Both the position numbers and the translations under genes were made by a program. Positions 23,149-35,414 of a stretch of 64,000 nucleotides of DNA are shown piece by piece (within the stretch, counting starts at the first letter, position 1; every line of letters begins with the position of its first letter). Origin of the DNA: Gymnothorax reevesii (taxonomy: Eukaryota; Chordata; Actinopteri; Anguilliformes; Muraenidae). Location: the NCBI GenBank assembly GCA_029721435.1, contig CM056588.1:37713430-37777429 (forward strand), in the 5' to 3' direction. A model generated the notes under the pieces. The model was not told where the DNA came from. It ran no database searches and worked only from the letters and a program-made list of their open reading frames with translations.

Positions 23149-25729
23149 ATGGTCATTAAGCTGTCATCCTTTTGAAAGCCTCCTTACTTCATTGTGATAC
23201 AAGAGCTGCAGATGATTTGCACCAGGTCTTTCACGCAGAGTAGCAAAACACCTTGAGCTCACATGAGTAACACAAGGTCGCAAGTTACATTCCTGGTGCC
23301 ACCCGTTTTTCGTCCAATGAATTCAGAGGGTGCCACTGTAGTACTTCATGGTTGGAAAAACAGGTTTCACCAGGAATGTCGTCTGCGACCTTGTGTCACT
23401 CATAAGACGAATATCAACTCTTTTCAGGCGCATTCATGACTTCATGCAGTTCTGGTGACACCTACTCTGCTTAACTTTCACCGTGTAAGAAACAGTGCGT
23501 CCACTTGGAAGTCTAGCGCCCTCGCGTGGATTTGTTTGACAGCTCCACGTTTTATTCCTGTCATTGATGCAGCGCCGTCAGGGCAAACAAGCGCACTGTA
23601 TTTTCAAACAAGATGATAAGTTTTACTCATGAAAAGTTTTTTTTTTTTTTTTTTGCAAAACAGCAGAACCTCGAGAACTTCACGGTCCCTGACATGGCCT
23701 CTTTGGCCCCATAACGCTCCGTGAAAATTTTCCACAGAACTATGCTTGATTTTTGATTAAAAAAAAAAAAACTTTACAGTTCAGAAGCAATGAGGTAACT
23801 TTAAAAACGAAATCATTTAGGACAGTATAAAAACAAAGGGAAAAACAAAAGATTAGGAACAAGAGCATTATGGTGGAAACAAAGTGAACCAAAGGCAGAG
23901 GGTGCACTGCCCTCCAAAACTTTTTGCGCCATCAGTGAATGAGAAAAACAGGCCATAAAATGTTCCATCTGATAATCCCCTTTCAAAATATCCACAAAAA
24001 TCTTCCCTTTTCATCAAAGTAACATTGAAAAAAAAAGTGTTGAAATTATTTCCTCCAAAACGTGCAATATGTGAGCCACAATTCACAACACCCCTCTAAA
24101 ATCCTATGGTTAAACTTTAACCCCTTAACTGAAGCATATTTCCAGTCATATTTTATTTTCAAGTTCACTGGTTTGATTAAAAACTCTTGAGTGGTCAAAC
24201 ATGACTTCCTAAATCACTGAGGAATGAACATGAGGGACGCAGTCTTTGCTGATCAGGAAATGGATATAGGAACATCTCTGTAAAATTAACTTATTTTAGT
24301 TAAGGCAATGTTCTTCTGAGAAGAGTGACCATCACAGCAATGATTTGAATCCAGTGTCTCCTAAACGACCATCAGCAATTTAAATCACAAGTTGTTTGAG
24401 AGAATTTCCAGAAAAAAACCTCTGCTCTCATTTAACAAAATACTAAAGCCTTTGTTCACAATTTTATGCATTAACTTTTTCATAGTGTCCTAGGTGCCTG
24501 ATGGTTACCTCTGACTGCCACATGATTTTACAAAATGTCACCATCACAGGAGCACAGTCTAATGCAAGGCAGATTTTCTTTCTTGCACCTGCAGTGTTTC
24601 TTGTATCCATAAAATACCAAAATCCTCCTGACAGGATTTTGCTGTCTACAGTGGCCCAGAGCAGTTGGAAAGAGCCATCGTCCATCTTACACCAGCCTCA
24701 AGTGGCTGGGGGAGGCAAAGCAGGTCGTGGTTGCATGGCTTAATCACCTTGGAGGACTGCGTGAATCACCTGCTGCCCCATGGCTGCTTGTGTGAGTGGG
24801 ATATGTTGAACATAGTTCTTCTTGCTACAGGGCTTCCTTCATGCTTTGTTAGCATCAATGGCAGTGTTTGTCCAGTCATGGTGGAGGATCACAGATCTGG
24901 CCAGCATGGAAGGAAGTCTCCAGGATGCTTGTGGGTGCATCCGCCAGACTAACAAGTGCATCAGTGAGCTCTGGCAGAGCAATCTAAGTTGTCCATGCTG
25001 ATTTCTTACCATGCTCCACAAAGGATGACACAGCCTGCAACAGTATGAAAAAAAATCAGTTTTTGCACAATATTTGGAGCATTTGACCCTTCTTGTTAGC
25101 ACAGATATCTTATTAATGAAGCATCCCTTATGACTGCAGTTGCTGAATACTGGCCATTTTTAAAATGACAGCATTAGCACACCTGGATGAAATTCTAGAT
25201 GGCACAATATCCATATTTGATCAGAATCTATCCGTCTAAAACACATGTACTGGATTTATTAGTACTTTTATACAAAAGTGAGCAATTGTTTCGACATCGA
25301 CTTTGCCGGTCTGTCAATTAATTCAGAAAAGTATAACACAACTCATAGCGACGGGGAAAAAAAACTGCATTTCAGCGCAGCAACTGCAGCTCCCCTTTCC
25401 CCGCAAACTCTCACGATTTCTTCCACTACTAGATGAAAAAATTCCATAACCTTTTTCGGCAGTCTTTTCGGGTTCCCATTTAATAGTGTTTTGGCACCAA
25501 AATTAATAACATAAGTGTGAGTCCATATCTAAGCATCCAGACCCTCCCAGATGACCCCCTCAGAAATTTCTCAAAAAATTCATATGGTGGACTTATGAAA
25601 TAATACCTAGTATTAGACCAATAATCCGAATAGTTTTGAAGTGACGGCCTGTCACAATTCTAAGTATTTTTTTTTTAATTTTGATGAAATTGTGTTTCGT
25701 CCAACCTTGGGCTTCCACTTCTCCTCTAT

Positions 25730-25874
25730 TATACTCTTCCAAAAAAGAAACTATACATTGTTTTTAGCATCAATTTATTATACATGAAATGTTTTGACAA
25801 ATGTGGAAAACATATTGAAAAGAAAGTGTAATCAATAAGTCAATATTTTTATAGTTTCTTTTTTGGAAGAGTAT
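25730..25874. mobile_element. 145-bp MITE with 25-bp inverted ends
   Basis: The ends are tatactcttccaaaaaagaa and its reverse complement, continuing for about 25 bases. The interior is AT-rich and non-coding. TA lies at each boundary, suggesting Tc1/mariner mobilisation. It ends about 130 bp before the inferred tmem138 first exon. A second and third copy form the fold-back at 31026-31270. Confidence 0.8.
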
Positions 25875-25999
25875 ATTTCAATATGTTTTCAAAATGCTGA
25901 ATTAATATCTTCAACAATTGCATCAGAATACCAATTAGAATCAAGTGAGAGATTGTTTTTGTGCCAATATCTGCAACGAAGAACTGAACGGTACTTCGA

Positions 26000-26160
26000 A
26001 GGAAAATGCCTCTCTATTAGGATGTTTGTGGTAACGAGCGGAGCGTTTCCATGGAATCCAATTCAGAGTCCCGCGAGCGGTGAGCGACCATAACAACGTG
26101 TGCTGTGGAAAGTTGAGGTTGCCAACGTCCGGAGCAGTGATACAGCGCTGTTCTCACAAG
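26000..26160 (+). promoter_or_regulatory. tmem138: Inferred tmem138 promoter / non-coding first exon
   Basis: This is a locally CpG-rich stretch (gagtcccgcgagcggtgagc) ending in a good donor, TCACAAG|gtaatt, at 26160/26161. A matching acceptor (cttgtttgtttacag) ends at 27615. Together they suggest a non-coding first exon spliced to the leader before the tmem138 start. GTTTCC at 26045 and GTTGCC at 26118 resemble half-sites of the RFX X-box used by many ciliary genes. The transcription start was not determined; this is inference from position and splice signals only. Confidence 0.45.
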
Positions 26161-27615
26161 GTAATTTGCGATTACTTACATCATTTTGGTGGTTAGCAGC
26201 TAGTACATTTAGCTACAGTTGCAAGAAAGCGGGGATCAGTCCCTTTTTAACGTTGGCTAACGGTAGCTTACATATTTAGCCGGCCATCAACTACGTGAGC
26301 AAGAGGATTAGCTAACTAGCTGGCTTTGTTTGCTACATAGCTAGCTAGTTTAGCAACGCGACTAACTTTGCCCGTGACAACTCGAAGCTAGCTAACATAA
26401 ATTCCTAAATGTCACCAGCCAGCTATCAAGTAAAGTTTACTAATGTTGCTTGTCGGCTTCTGACAAGATAACTATTATATTTTGTTGCGTGTGCTAGCAG
26501 CCTTCTCGTCGTCAGCCTGAGAACCAGTTCTCGCCGCCGTGAGAGCCTTTAGTTACTAATTCATACTGGAAATGGGGGGGAAAAAAGTTGGCTACTAATT
26601 TATGTCAACGATGACAGTGTCTGACACTGCTAGATTATAATTAGAAAAGAAAACATAATGATAATTACTCGACCCTGGCTTGTCTTTTTAACTTTTTCGC
26701 GAGAATTAAATAAGCTTGCAAGTCAGACACTACAAGGTATTTGAAAATCTGAGGATGACGTTCCAGCATTAATGGCTCCTACGTGAGTCGAATCTGCAGG
26801 TGTAAAATGTAAGCTGGATTTGGATATTCCCTCATTTCTGGGTTTTGTAGTCACATCTATGCGGATGGGACATTTTCACGGTATGAATTAATTTGAAGAC
26901 AGTAGTGTGCAATCAGGCGATTTGTATACATTAGTTTACCCCGTCGCATACGCGCCGATCGTCCTCTCCGTTGTCTGTGTTTTTTCATTGATTGTTAACC
27001 GCTCTCGCTGCTGTACCGTTATATGGATTGACTTCAGATTTACAGCATAATGAGCGCCTCCAAAAGCCTAATGGATGTAAAGGTCATGGCCCCCATTTTG
27101 ACCTCATTTTTATAGATCAAAGGTCAGGCACGCCCACCTGTAAAGCACCTCGAAGAGGTATATAATGCCGAACATAATAGAATTTTTAATTTAGCTCTGT
27201 ACTCCGTTTCAGATTTGTAGTCAATCTATGCGCATGTGCTTTAAGCGCAAATTCTTCTGTATCTTAAAGATGTGAAAACCTTTTTCCCGATGTTTTGAGT
27301 TCACATTTCCCTCCTATTTAAAGAGCCCATAATATTAGGAGCAAATAACTTTGCAATTCTGTGATACCCCAATATGAGTACTGGCTGTGAAAGCGATACC
27401 AAATACATTACAGTATCTGCACTTTCTATATGAGCGTACTGATCAAATGTGATGTCAGTGCTTGAGCAGGGAAATCTTGTTTGCTCTTCAAATGAGTGAT
27501 ATTTGAGTTATTGAACTAGTCGACATCTTAAATGGCACAATCCAAAGCTGCTTGAATCACTGGATTGTTTGACTCTCTGTTTTAATCTTTATTCTCTTGT
27601 CTTGTTTGTTTACAG

Positions 27616-28435
27616 TAACTGCTGGAACTGAGGTCTCTGGACGTACAAGATTTTAAGCACTGTCGCCTCTTAAATTCTACTCCTGGCCTTCACACGTATT
27701 CAATGACGGAATGTACCCGACACTGAAAGTGTCCGCCTGTCTCAGCCATTGGTGTATATATACTTGCAGTATTTCTGATCAACTTTAAACACCTATGCTG
27801 GCTTTAAGCATAAAACAAACTATACCTTTCCTACTGTGAGTAAGATATGGTCAGAGGATTGAGTATCTTTGGCCTTCTATAGCTCAAGATATATACTCCC
27901 TCAACAGTGAGAGTCAAGAGATTCTCTATTTTTAAAATCCTAAATGGTCTCTATGAAGGAGAGGCCATGTCCATCTACCTGAGAGATTCATGCAAGTTGT
28001 TAAACACAGGGTGTTCCCTTTAGGTCAGTAAAGTGTGAAATGGATTGGACCCGTCTCCAGCTTTAGCTTGACCTGGTGTTCATTTTCAGTTAATATGAAA
28101 CAGGCCTGAAACTTGGAGTTGACATTTCCTTTGGTCTTCTTAGATATAATTAGCCGGGATTCATTTTGCTTTTGGACCTGCCGAAGATTCAAAAAAATTA
28201 AAGGTTGATCACGACTGACTGCTCCTCAAGTGCTCTTCTTGTGTCTGGAAGGTAGCCTCTCTTAAAGACTCTGCAGAAACCGGCGTCCTCATCTGTACCG
28301 CTTGCAGAATGCTGCAGACATCAAGCTAAATGCAACCCCCTCCGACACTTCTGCCCGAATCCATGTGACTTTGCCAAAGGACATTGGGGACTTGACGGAG
28401 GCGCAGATCGGGCTCCTCACAAGTCCGGATCGGAG
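27616..28435 (+). other. tmem138: Inferred tmem138 5' leader
   Basis: The sequence between the acceptor at 27615 and the start codon has no long reading frame and several upstream ATGs. One of them (28309) opens a seven-codon frame including its stop. A second acceptor-like site ends at 28307, so part of this stretch may be an intron. Transcript data would be needed to fix the structure. Confidence 0.4.
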
Positions 28436-28563
28436 ATGCTCCAGACCAGCAACTACTCACTGGTTGTGCTCATCCAGCTGGCGCTGCTGACCTACGACCT
28501 TTTCGTGAACTCCTTCAGCGAGCTCCTGCGTTCTGCTCCTGTGGTGCAGCTTGTGCTCTTCAT
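28436..28563 (+). CDS. tmem138: tmem138 coding exon 1
   Basis: 42 codons plus two bases: [20 protein letters not shown] then [20 protein letters not shown]. The donor is CTTCAT|gtgagt. The start codon is chosen by match to TMEM138 residue 1. A leader of up to 820 nt (27616-28435) lies upstream if no further intron intervenes; a possible acceptor, accgcttgcag, ends at 28307. Confidence 0.95.
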
Positions 28564-31500
28564 GTGAGTCCAGCATTATGGTGCACTAGAATAATGACTT
28601 GAAATTGCGACATCAGATCTGACCAATCACAGTTCTCCCTTCCATAAATCCTGCGCGCATGTACGACAGGTGGCATCATGGTAGTTGTCCCTTGCATGCT
28701 GGGACAGATTTTCAACACTGGTTGATAATGATGCTGCTTGAGCATTGAAAATGCTACCACTATACGAAACAACTGCAGAGCCCTTGTTTTTGCCTGAATG
28801 TTAAAATATGAATCGGCCATGTTTATTGCTGAGATGTTGCATGCCATTATCATCCTATGTCTACATTTTCTGGCAAAGGCAGCGTTAACATACATATATT
28901 TATATGCTTACAGGGCGAAAGGTGCAATTTAAAAAATGTATAGTTTTTAAATCTTTGAAAATATTTAAGATATGAGCATGGAAGCTGTCCCAAGAAAAAT
29001 GACAGCGTTTCAATGTCTCTACCACGATGGCGTCCGCACCACCTGCCGCCATCCCACAGTCTTGTTTATACTTTGCTCCCTACAAATGCAGGTTTGTTAT
29101 TGGGGTTTCGACGGAAGATGAAAATCCATAAATGCCAGGGGGCACATGGTATTTTAGGAGGGGAGAATTTATGTTGAGCATTAGTTGGCTCAGTCAGAGA
29201 ATTTTGACAACTACACTGTAGGCATACAGTAGGCACTTGGAACACGCCACCGCATTCCGTGTCCCTTGCAGCGCTTTGATGACTTCATCATTTTTTCAGA
29301 GCGCATGTCTACAGGGCTCGAAAATCTTGTTTTTTGGGGCTAGCCCCCTTAAAAATGGTCATTTACCCCTAGGCACCAAAGATTTGTGACTAGGCGTCTT
29401 CTTTGCCTTTTCAACTACTTAGCTGTGAAGTTTCAGGCCAAAATTCAAGCAGGATCATGCTGTCTCATGCCGGGTTGTTTGTGTCACTGTACAGGAATGT
29501 CTCCAGACGACGAAAGAATGTTCAGATAGTGGTCACGTGACCCCAATGCGTGTTTCTGATTGGTCAATTCCAACTAATGCCATAGTATTATTAGCAAACA
29601 AAAGTACATGGTGTATCACGTGGGATTTGTTTTTTCTCTTTCTTTGATGACATTTTAGCAGCTTTTAAAATTGGCATCACAATTTTTCAGTAGGCTTCAA
29701 TGGGCTTTGTATTGCGTCAAAGGGCTGGAAAACTGAGCCTTTGGAAAGCCATAACTTGGCTCATAGATGTCCGATTTTAAAAATGAAAGTACCAAAACGT
29801 TGCATTTTTCAAGCTCTTTCAGATGATCTTATTTCCTCTGACATCAGAGATACTTCAAAAAAAATGTTCCAAGTGGTTACATGTGGGCAGGAAAGAGGTG
29901 CAAGGGCTTGGGGGGCAGTGGGGGCAGCGGGCCGAAGGAGGATCTGGAGGGAAGATATTCACTGCATGTGTGTCCCAGTCAGGAATTGAATTGAAATTAG
30001 TGAATCAGGGGTTGACTTGGAATTGGAATGTATCATTTAGAATTGATCAAATGGAATTGACCCCAACCCTGGTTCCAAAAATAATAAATAAATAATAATA
30101 CTCAAAATAACCCCACCACTCCACTCTTTACATTTGCCACAGATTCAAATCAGAGAAGGAGATGAAAGGGAGGGATCCACTTTTACAAGTGTTGGTTTAC
30201 ACTCTTGGGGCTGTACATTATACAGATAGGGCTGGGTTAAGTGCAGACTTCAGTTCCAACCAAGCAGTTACACTACTGATTCTACTAATCATGGTCTTCA
30301 GCAAAGGCACCAAGGGGTTGATCTGTTCAGTACTTATAAGAACCTTCATCAATTCAAAACACGATCAAGTCAGCAATAATCTTGTGGTCAAGTCTCTTTT
30401 GAAGGACCCATTCAGGAGTAAAATTGCAAATGTGATCAGATTCTATGTGTAGTAAGATTGAGGGTTATGTTTTCAGTAGCATATATAAGCATGTTAGGTT
30501 TCTCTAATCTGTTTTTGATATAATGTAGGAGCATTTCTACTTGCTAATGCATTTCAAAAGCTCATGATTGATTGAATCTTTATTTTTTAACAACATTTTT
30601 GGCAGTTTTTCAGTTATCTCAAGTCAAAATAGAACTCATCCACACAAAGAGCCAATTTAGAGTTTCCAATTAGCCTAGCATGCATGTCTATAGACTTTGG
30701 GAGGTAATAGGAGTACCTGGAGTTAAGCCATGTGAACACAAAGAGAGCATGAAAACTCCAAAAAGAAAAGCCCCAGGCTGGATTTAAACCTACAATCTTC
30801 TTGCTGTGAGGTGGCAGTGCTTACCACTGTGCCCCATTTAGCCCCCTCTTTTCTGAAGAAACCCTGAATAACCCTGAATATTAATCAGGATATATGCACT
30901 GGTTGATACTTAAATGAGCGCTCATGTCTTTTGCTGTATTTTTTTTGCTGTATCAATGATCCCATTGCATTGATGCTCAGCTTTGAAAACAGCTGGATTC
31001 AGGTGGAGGGAACCCAATTGCTTAATATACTCTTCCAAAAAAGAAACTATACATTGTTTTTAGCATCAATTTATTATACATGAAATGTTTTGACAAATGT
31101 GGAAAACATATTGAAATATACAAAAGTACTCTTCTAAAAAAGAAACTATACAAATATTTAATTATTGATTACACTTTCTTTTCAATATGTTTTCCACATT
31201 TGTCAAAACATTTCATGTATAATAAATTGATGCTAAAAACAATGTATAGTTTCTTTTTTGGAAGAGTATATCTTCCCTTATCATTATGGTGAATTATGTG
31301 GTGGTGTGAAATGCCTTGTTTGACTTTTAGGTGCCTCATCCCATCAGTATGTCTTCCTTTTGCGGTTGAAACTTCTACCTTCTTACGAGGTTAGCTTTAC
31401 ATTACGCGTTGTTTAAAGTAATCTCAGCCTAATGTATTCTTCAGCCGACTGGCTCTCATCTGGGGCTGTGGTCGGGCAGCCAGGCTCTTTAGTCTGATTA

Positions 31501-34500
31501 AATCTCACTGGCTAATACCAGATTTCAGAATACAACTTAACTGGCTGGGGAGACCACAGTTTGCACCATGGCACAGGGGTGCTTCCTGAGTTTGTTCTCA
31601 AATAAATCCATAAACTCGAAGAACACTGCTGAACTTGCTCCCTGATCTGTTATCGGATTTTGTTATGTCCTGCATTCGGGTTGTCTATTATTCTGACTTT
31701 TGAAAGACAACTGCCCAGCAAATTAGCTTTGCTGGATGTGAAATTATCCAGCAGAACTGAACTTGTGCAGAACTGCTCAGAACACGTATAGATTACTGAT
31801 TCTCTCAGGGCTTCAGTTCTAGAAGGCTGGCCCATTGCGTCAGTATCTATAGGTCCCTGCAGAGCTTGGGCTTGGATATTACATGGAGAGAGTAGAAAAC
31901 CCTGAAGATAAGGAGTGATGTATTAAAGGAGGACTATGTTTGAGTCGCTCTTAAAAATGTGTACCTCTCTGTCTCCCAGCATTCAGGACATTGGCATCCT
32001 GTTCAATGTGATCATTTTCCTCCTGATGCTCTTCAATACCTTCGTCTTCCAAGTGGGCCTGGTGTCCCTCCTGCTGGCGAGATTCAGAGCCCTGCTGGTG
32101 ATCTCCAGCCTATACCTGACCCTCAGCATCGCCTTCCACTGCTGGATCCTGGTACTGCCGTATACCTGTGTGTCTGTGCTGGGTATAAATGCTTCCACGC
32201 ATCAGCCCCATAACCATACCCTATTATAAGCCCCATAACCATACCCCATTATCAGCCCCGGAACCATACCCCATTATCAGCCCCGGAACCATACCCCATT
32301 ATCAGCCCCGGAACCATACCCCATTATCAGCCCCGGAACCATACCCTATTATCAGCCCCGGAACCATACCCTATTATCAGCCCCGGAACCATACCCTATT
32401 ATCAGCCCCGGAACCATACCCTATTATCAGCTCCAGAACCATACCCTATTATCAGCCTGAGAACCATACCCTATTATCAGCCCCTGAACCATACCCTATT
32501 ATCAGCCCCTGAACCATACCCCATTACCAGCCCCAGAACCATACCCTATTATCAGCCCCATAACCATACCCTATTATCAGCCCCATAACCATGCACTACC
32601 ATCACAAACGCACCCCTGGCTTGCTGGCATGATTAAGCTTTTCGCTATTAAAAGTATTAAGTTATAGATTTAACAGTTGTTGTAGAAACTTGAATTTTTT
32701 ATTTTTTTGAAAAGTGTTAGCATGCTAGTTAGCAAAATATTCAGCCTATTGACTTGAACAGACTAGAAGCTTACGCTTTTTTCATTCTCTAATTTCAGCT
32801 CCTGGTCTCGTTCTAGCTTCGCTGTTATGGCCAAAGTTTCAATTTTACTCTTGGTCTCCTGGTGGAAGATGGATTTAGTTTCCTTTTGGGTCTTTTTTGA
32901 ATAAAACTGTTTTGACCCTCATTTTAGGATGGACTTATTAAGGTGGCGTCCTGGGCTTATTAACCGGCTTTTCTGAGTACAGAATAGATGGGGAAAATTG
33001 GGGACAGGAGCAATTTGGGCTATGCTTATAAATCGATTGCTTATTAAGCGGCAATTTCAGTATTTACGAACCCACAGTAATATCCAGACTTTTCCTGTGA
33101 CTCATGATCTGGCTGAAAAAGCAGTCAACAGTGAAGTGTTAGGAGCAGATCACCGATCCTGATCCGGCCTCCGGGAAATCCGCTCGTCTCCTCCTCAAAC
33201 AGTCCACCCAAGCCTTTCAACTTGTGGGGTGTTTAGGAAATTTATGGACCATGATACATTTGTTTGCATAGGCCTTATTGCTGCAGCCGTAAAAAAGGCA
33301 GATAAGTGGTATTTTCCCAAGGGAATTATCCACAATTACAAGTCACGAGTCCAATGACATTCATACGAGTCCAATGACATTCATAACGTGTTCTCTGTCA
33401 CTGAATTATACCTCCCATGATGTCATTGCCAAAGATAAATTCTTTCTGAGATGATTGTGATTTGCTGTGATAAAAATGTGGATACATTTTTAACAGCTTA
33501 TTACAATTAGATATGACCAGTGCACAAACAATTTATTTATATTAAAGATCCTGTGGTCCAAAATCTTATTTTTGGATGAACAAGTACTTAAAGGAACAAA
33601 ACATAGGGAGTGTTGCATGTGATAGGAGAGACTTCAATGTCTTCAACAGTTAGCTTTCTGTTAATTCTCTTTCGCAAGCTAGCCACTCACGCCGATGTCT
33701 TTGTATTCGCCTGATCAGGCTTTTATTGGAACTGGAAATGAAGTTCCAAAAAAAAATTGATTTGGAAATGGGGAAGGTGGGCGGGGCTGCATAAGGTCAA
33801 AAACCAATTGGTTCCTAACCGTAGGAAGTCTGTCCTATTGGATCTCGCATCAACCCTAGTTTTGCACAATTGATTTGACTCATCGGGAGCTCATGAGGTG
33901 TGTTTTTAAATGTTGGACTAAAAACCCACAGCACTGTAAAATCTCCAGGAACAGGGTTGAGAACTTCTGCTGCAGCCTGTAATGGCAGAACACCTCCCAT
34001 TTTGCATAGCACTGAGGGGTTGGCCTCTTATTCTGAGTAATTTAACCCTGTGCCCAATCAAGGGCATTTTTTGAGAATGTATAGCATTTTACCTTTTGCC
34101 TGCTGAAGGAACCTGCAAATGGATTAATAAAACATTTTTACAACTGAGAAAAGCAATGTAAATGGACTGTGTATATCAAAAAAAGTATTGCATATATTTC
34201 TGCAATACCAGTAGTTATGAGCATCATGGAACATAAGCAACATCACTTATGTTGGCTCTTTTCTGTGAATGACCAGATACCATTAGTCTGTCTCGTGGCT
34301 GTTACTGACACCTTATTTGATCTGGACTCTTTTTATTATGAACAACGAGGTGGAAGATTAATAGAATTTCTTGCCCCTTTACACTGCTCTTTTCTGCTGT
34401 CAACAGAATCTGCGTTGGGTGAACTCTAATCAGTTTGTGTGGACCGATGGATTAGAAGCACTCTTTGTGTTCCAAAGAGTTGGTGAGTTTTCCTGTATTG

Positions 34501-35414
34501 TGGTTTTCCCGGCTAGATGTTTACATATTTTTGAGTAGGATACAAGCAGATACATAAATGATTCAGTTGATTATGTTTTCAGTAACATCTAATGATTTTA
34601 CTGAACATTTACTGATCAAAGCTTCAGAACTCAAATGCTTCATCTGATTATGTTTTTGAATCAACTAAACAGAAGCCTGCTTACTAATCAAAGCTACAGA
34701 AGCCTGCTGCTTATGTGTGTGAGCTGCTCATGCATGTGTGAATTGAATTGCTTGTATGTGTGTGTCTGTGTGTGAACTGCTTGTATGTGTGTGTGTTACT
34801 GCTGCTTACATAATATGGTTATTGATTATGATTATTGATTATGGTTATTCAACATGGCAATTGATCTACTGATGAATATGAGAAAAATTGAAATATAATC
34901 CTCAACACCAGTTCCACACTAGGTCAACAATTAGTCGTGGCACTTGGGCCCTACAAACTGAGATAAGTTAATGGTTCTTACTTGCTTATATTGTTGTCAT
35001 GACCCAACACACTTCCTTTTTGGAGACAGTCCTAAATTAATTTTTGCAAGTCTTAAGGAGTACAACTTCTCTCACCTGTAAATCAAACCTGAAATATAGT
35101 TTCAGGCCGATATAGTTTTGCATTTTGGATCAATTCTTGATATTCAGGAAAGGAACTTGAATTTCAGTAATTCAAGTTGTAAAAAATTTTGGAGTATAAT
35201 ATGAATTTTTAATCTAATTTGAGTGCATTCTGTGCATTAGCTTGCTCTGTATTGGGACTGGGCCTGACATGTTAATTTGAATGCATCTTTTCTCTATGCA
35301 GCGGCTGTGCTATATTACTACTTCTACAAACGAGCGACTGAGTACCTGGGGGACCCCCGCTTGTACAAGGACTCCCCCTGGCTGCGCGACGCTTTTTCCC
35401 GGGCACGGCAGTGA
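28436..35414 (+). CDS. tmem138: tmem138, complete coding region in four exons
   Basis: Exons 28436-28563, 31980-32151, 34407-34482 and 35302-35414 give 162 codons plus TGA, equal to the human TMEM138 length. The product starts [10 protein letters not shown] and closely follows TMEM138 throughout, including [17 protein letters not shown], [19 protein letters not shown] and [13 protein letters not shown] text. TMEM138 is a four-pass membrane protein needed for cilia formation; human mutations cause Joubert syndrome 16 (family knowledge). Hydrophobic spans are at about residues 7-24, 36-62, 80-100 and 113-135; the C-terminal tail is polar. Intron phases are 2, 0 and 1, and all junctions are GT-AG. 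The intact frame and codon-by-codon match argue for a functional gene. Intron 1 holds a fold-back MITE and intron 2 a 25-bp minisatellite. Confidence 0.96.
30590..30840. repeat. Dispersed fish repeat, copy 1 (tmem138 intron 1)
   Basis: This segment contains aactccaaaaagaaaagccc, gctggatttaaacctacaat and cttcttgctgtgaggtggca, and ends at gtgcttaccactgtgcccc. A diverged copy lies at 36575-36770. The text matches a repeat I recognise as common in teleost genomes. It has no open frame. Confidence 0.5.
31026..31270. mobile_element. Fold-back pair of the 145-bp MITE in tmem138 intron 1
   Basis: A truncated forward copy (31026-31122) is followed by a full reverse copy (31126-31270). The result is two 91-bp arms (31026-31116 and 31180-31270) that I read as perfect reverse complements around a 63-bp loop. 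It is transcribed with tmem138 pre-mRNA if the intron model is right. Confidence 0.85.
31980..32151 (+). CDS. tmem138: tmem138 coding exon 2
   Basis: One base plus 57 codons, reading [20 protein letters not shown] then [11 protein letters not shown] and ending HCWIL. The acceptor is tctgtctcccag and the donor ATCCTG|gtactg. If the intron were retained, the frame would stop at 32229, just inside the minisatellite. Confidence 0.95.
32205..32600 (+). repeat. 25-bp minisatellite in tmem138 intron 2
   Basis: About 15 units of ccccggaaccataccctatt atcag, starting some 55 bp after the exon 2 donor. Variation is limited to a few positions (cccc/ctcc, cggaa/cataa/ctgaa, ccta/ccca), so it expanded recently. 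The open frame through it ([16 protein letters not shown] repeats) is a by-product. Confidence 0.92.
34407..34482 (+). CDS. tmem138: tmem138 coding exon 3
   Basis: 25 codons plus one base: [20 protein letters not shown] then VFQRV. The acceptor is tctgctgtcaacag and the donor AGTTG|gtgagt. This is the best conserved stretch against human TMEM138 (NLRW..NS..F.WTDGL..LFVFQR). Confidence 0.95.
35302..35414 (+). CDS. tmem138: tmem138 coding exon 4 and stop
   Basis: Two bases, 36 codons and [22 protein letters not shown], then the polar tail [16 protein letters not shown]. The acceptor is ttttctctatgcag. The tail is the same length as in human TMEM138. Confidence 0.95.

Larger units (their letters stand above)
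10161..25729. other. Intergenic region between divergent cracr2b and tmem138
   Basis: No conserved coding exon was recognised. It should contain the promoter and at least one non-coding first exon of cracr2b, which I could not place. The contents are the microsatellites, MITEs and Tc1 fragment listed separately. The interval 12,300-13,850 and most of 15,300-19,850 show only unique-looking AT-rich DNA with no long frame. Confidence 0.6.

Noticed and set aside
24464..25102. Two minus-strand frames that might be a transposase or gene
   Set aside because: No catalytic motif or family match was seen, and the frames are broken between them. Too weak to annotate.
28302..28490. 62-codon frame overlapping the tmem138 start
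   Set aside because: It starts at TTG rather than ATG and is out of frame with the conserved product.
32189..32512. 107-codon Pro/Ile/Tyr-rich frame
   Set aside because: By-product of the 25-bp intronic minisatellite; it is out of frame with tmem138.
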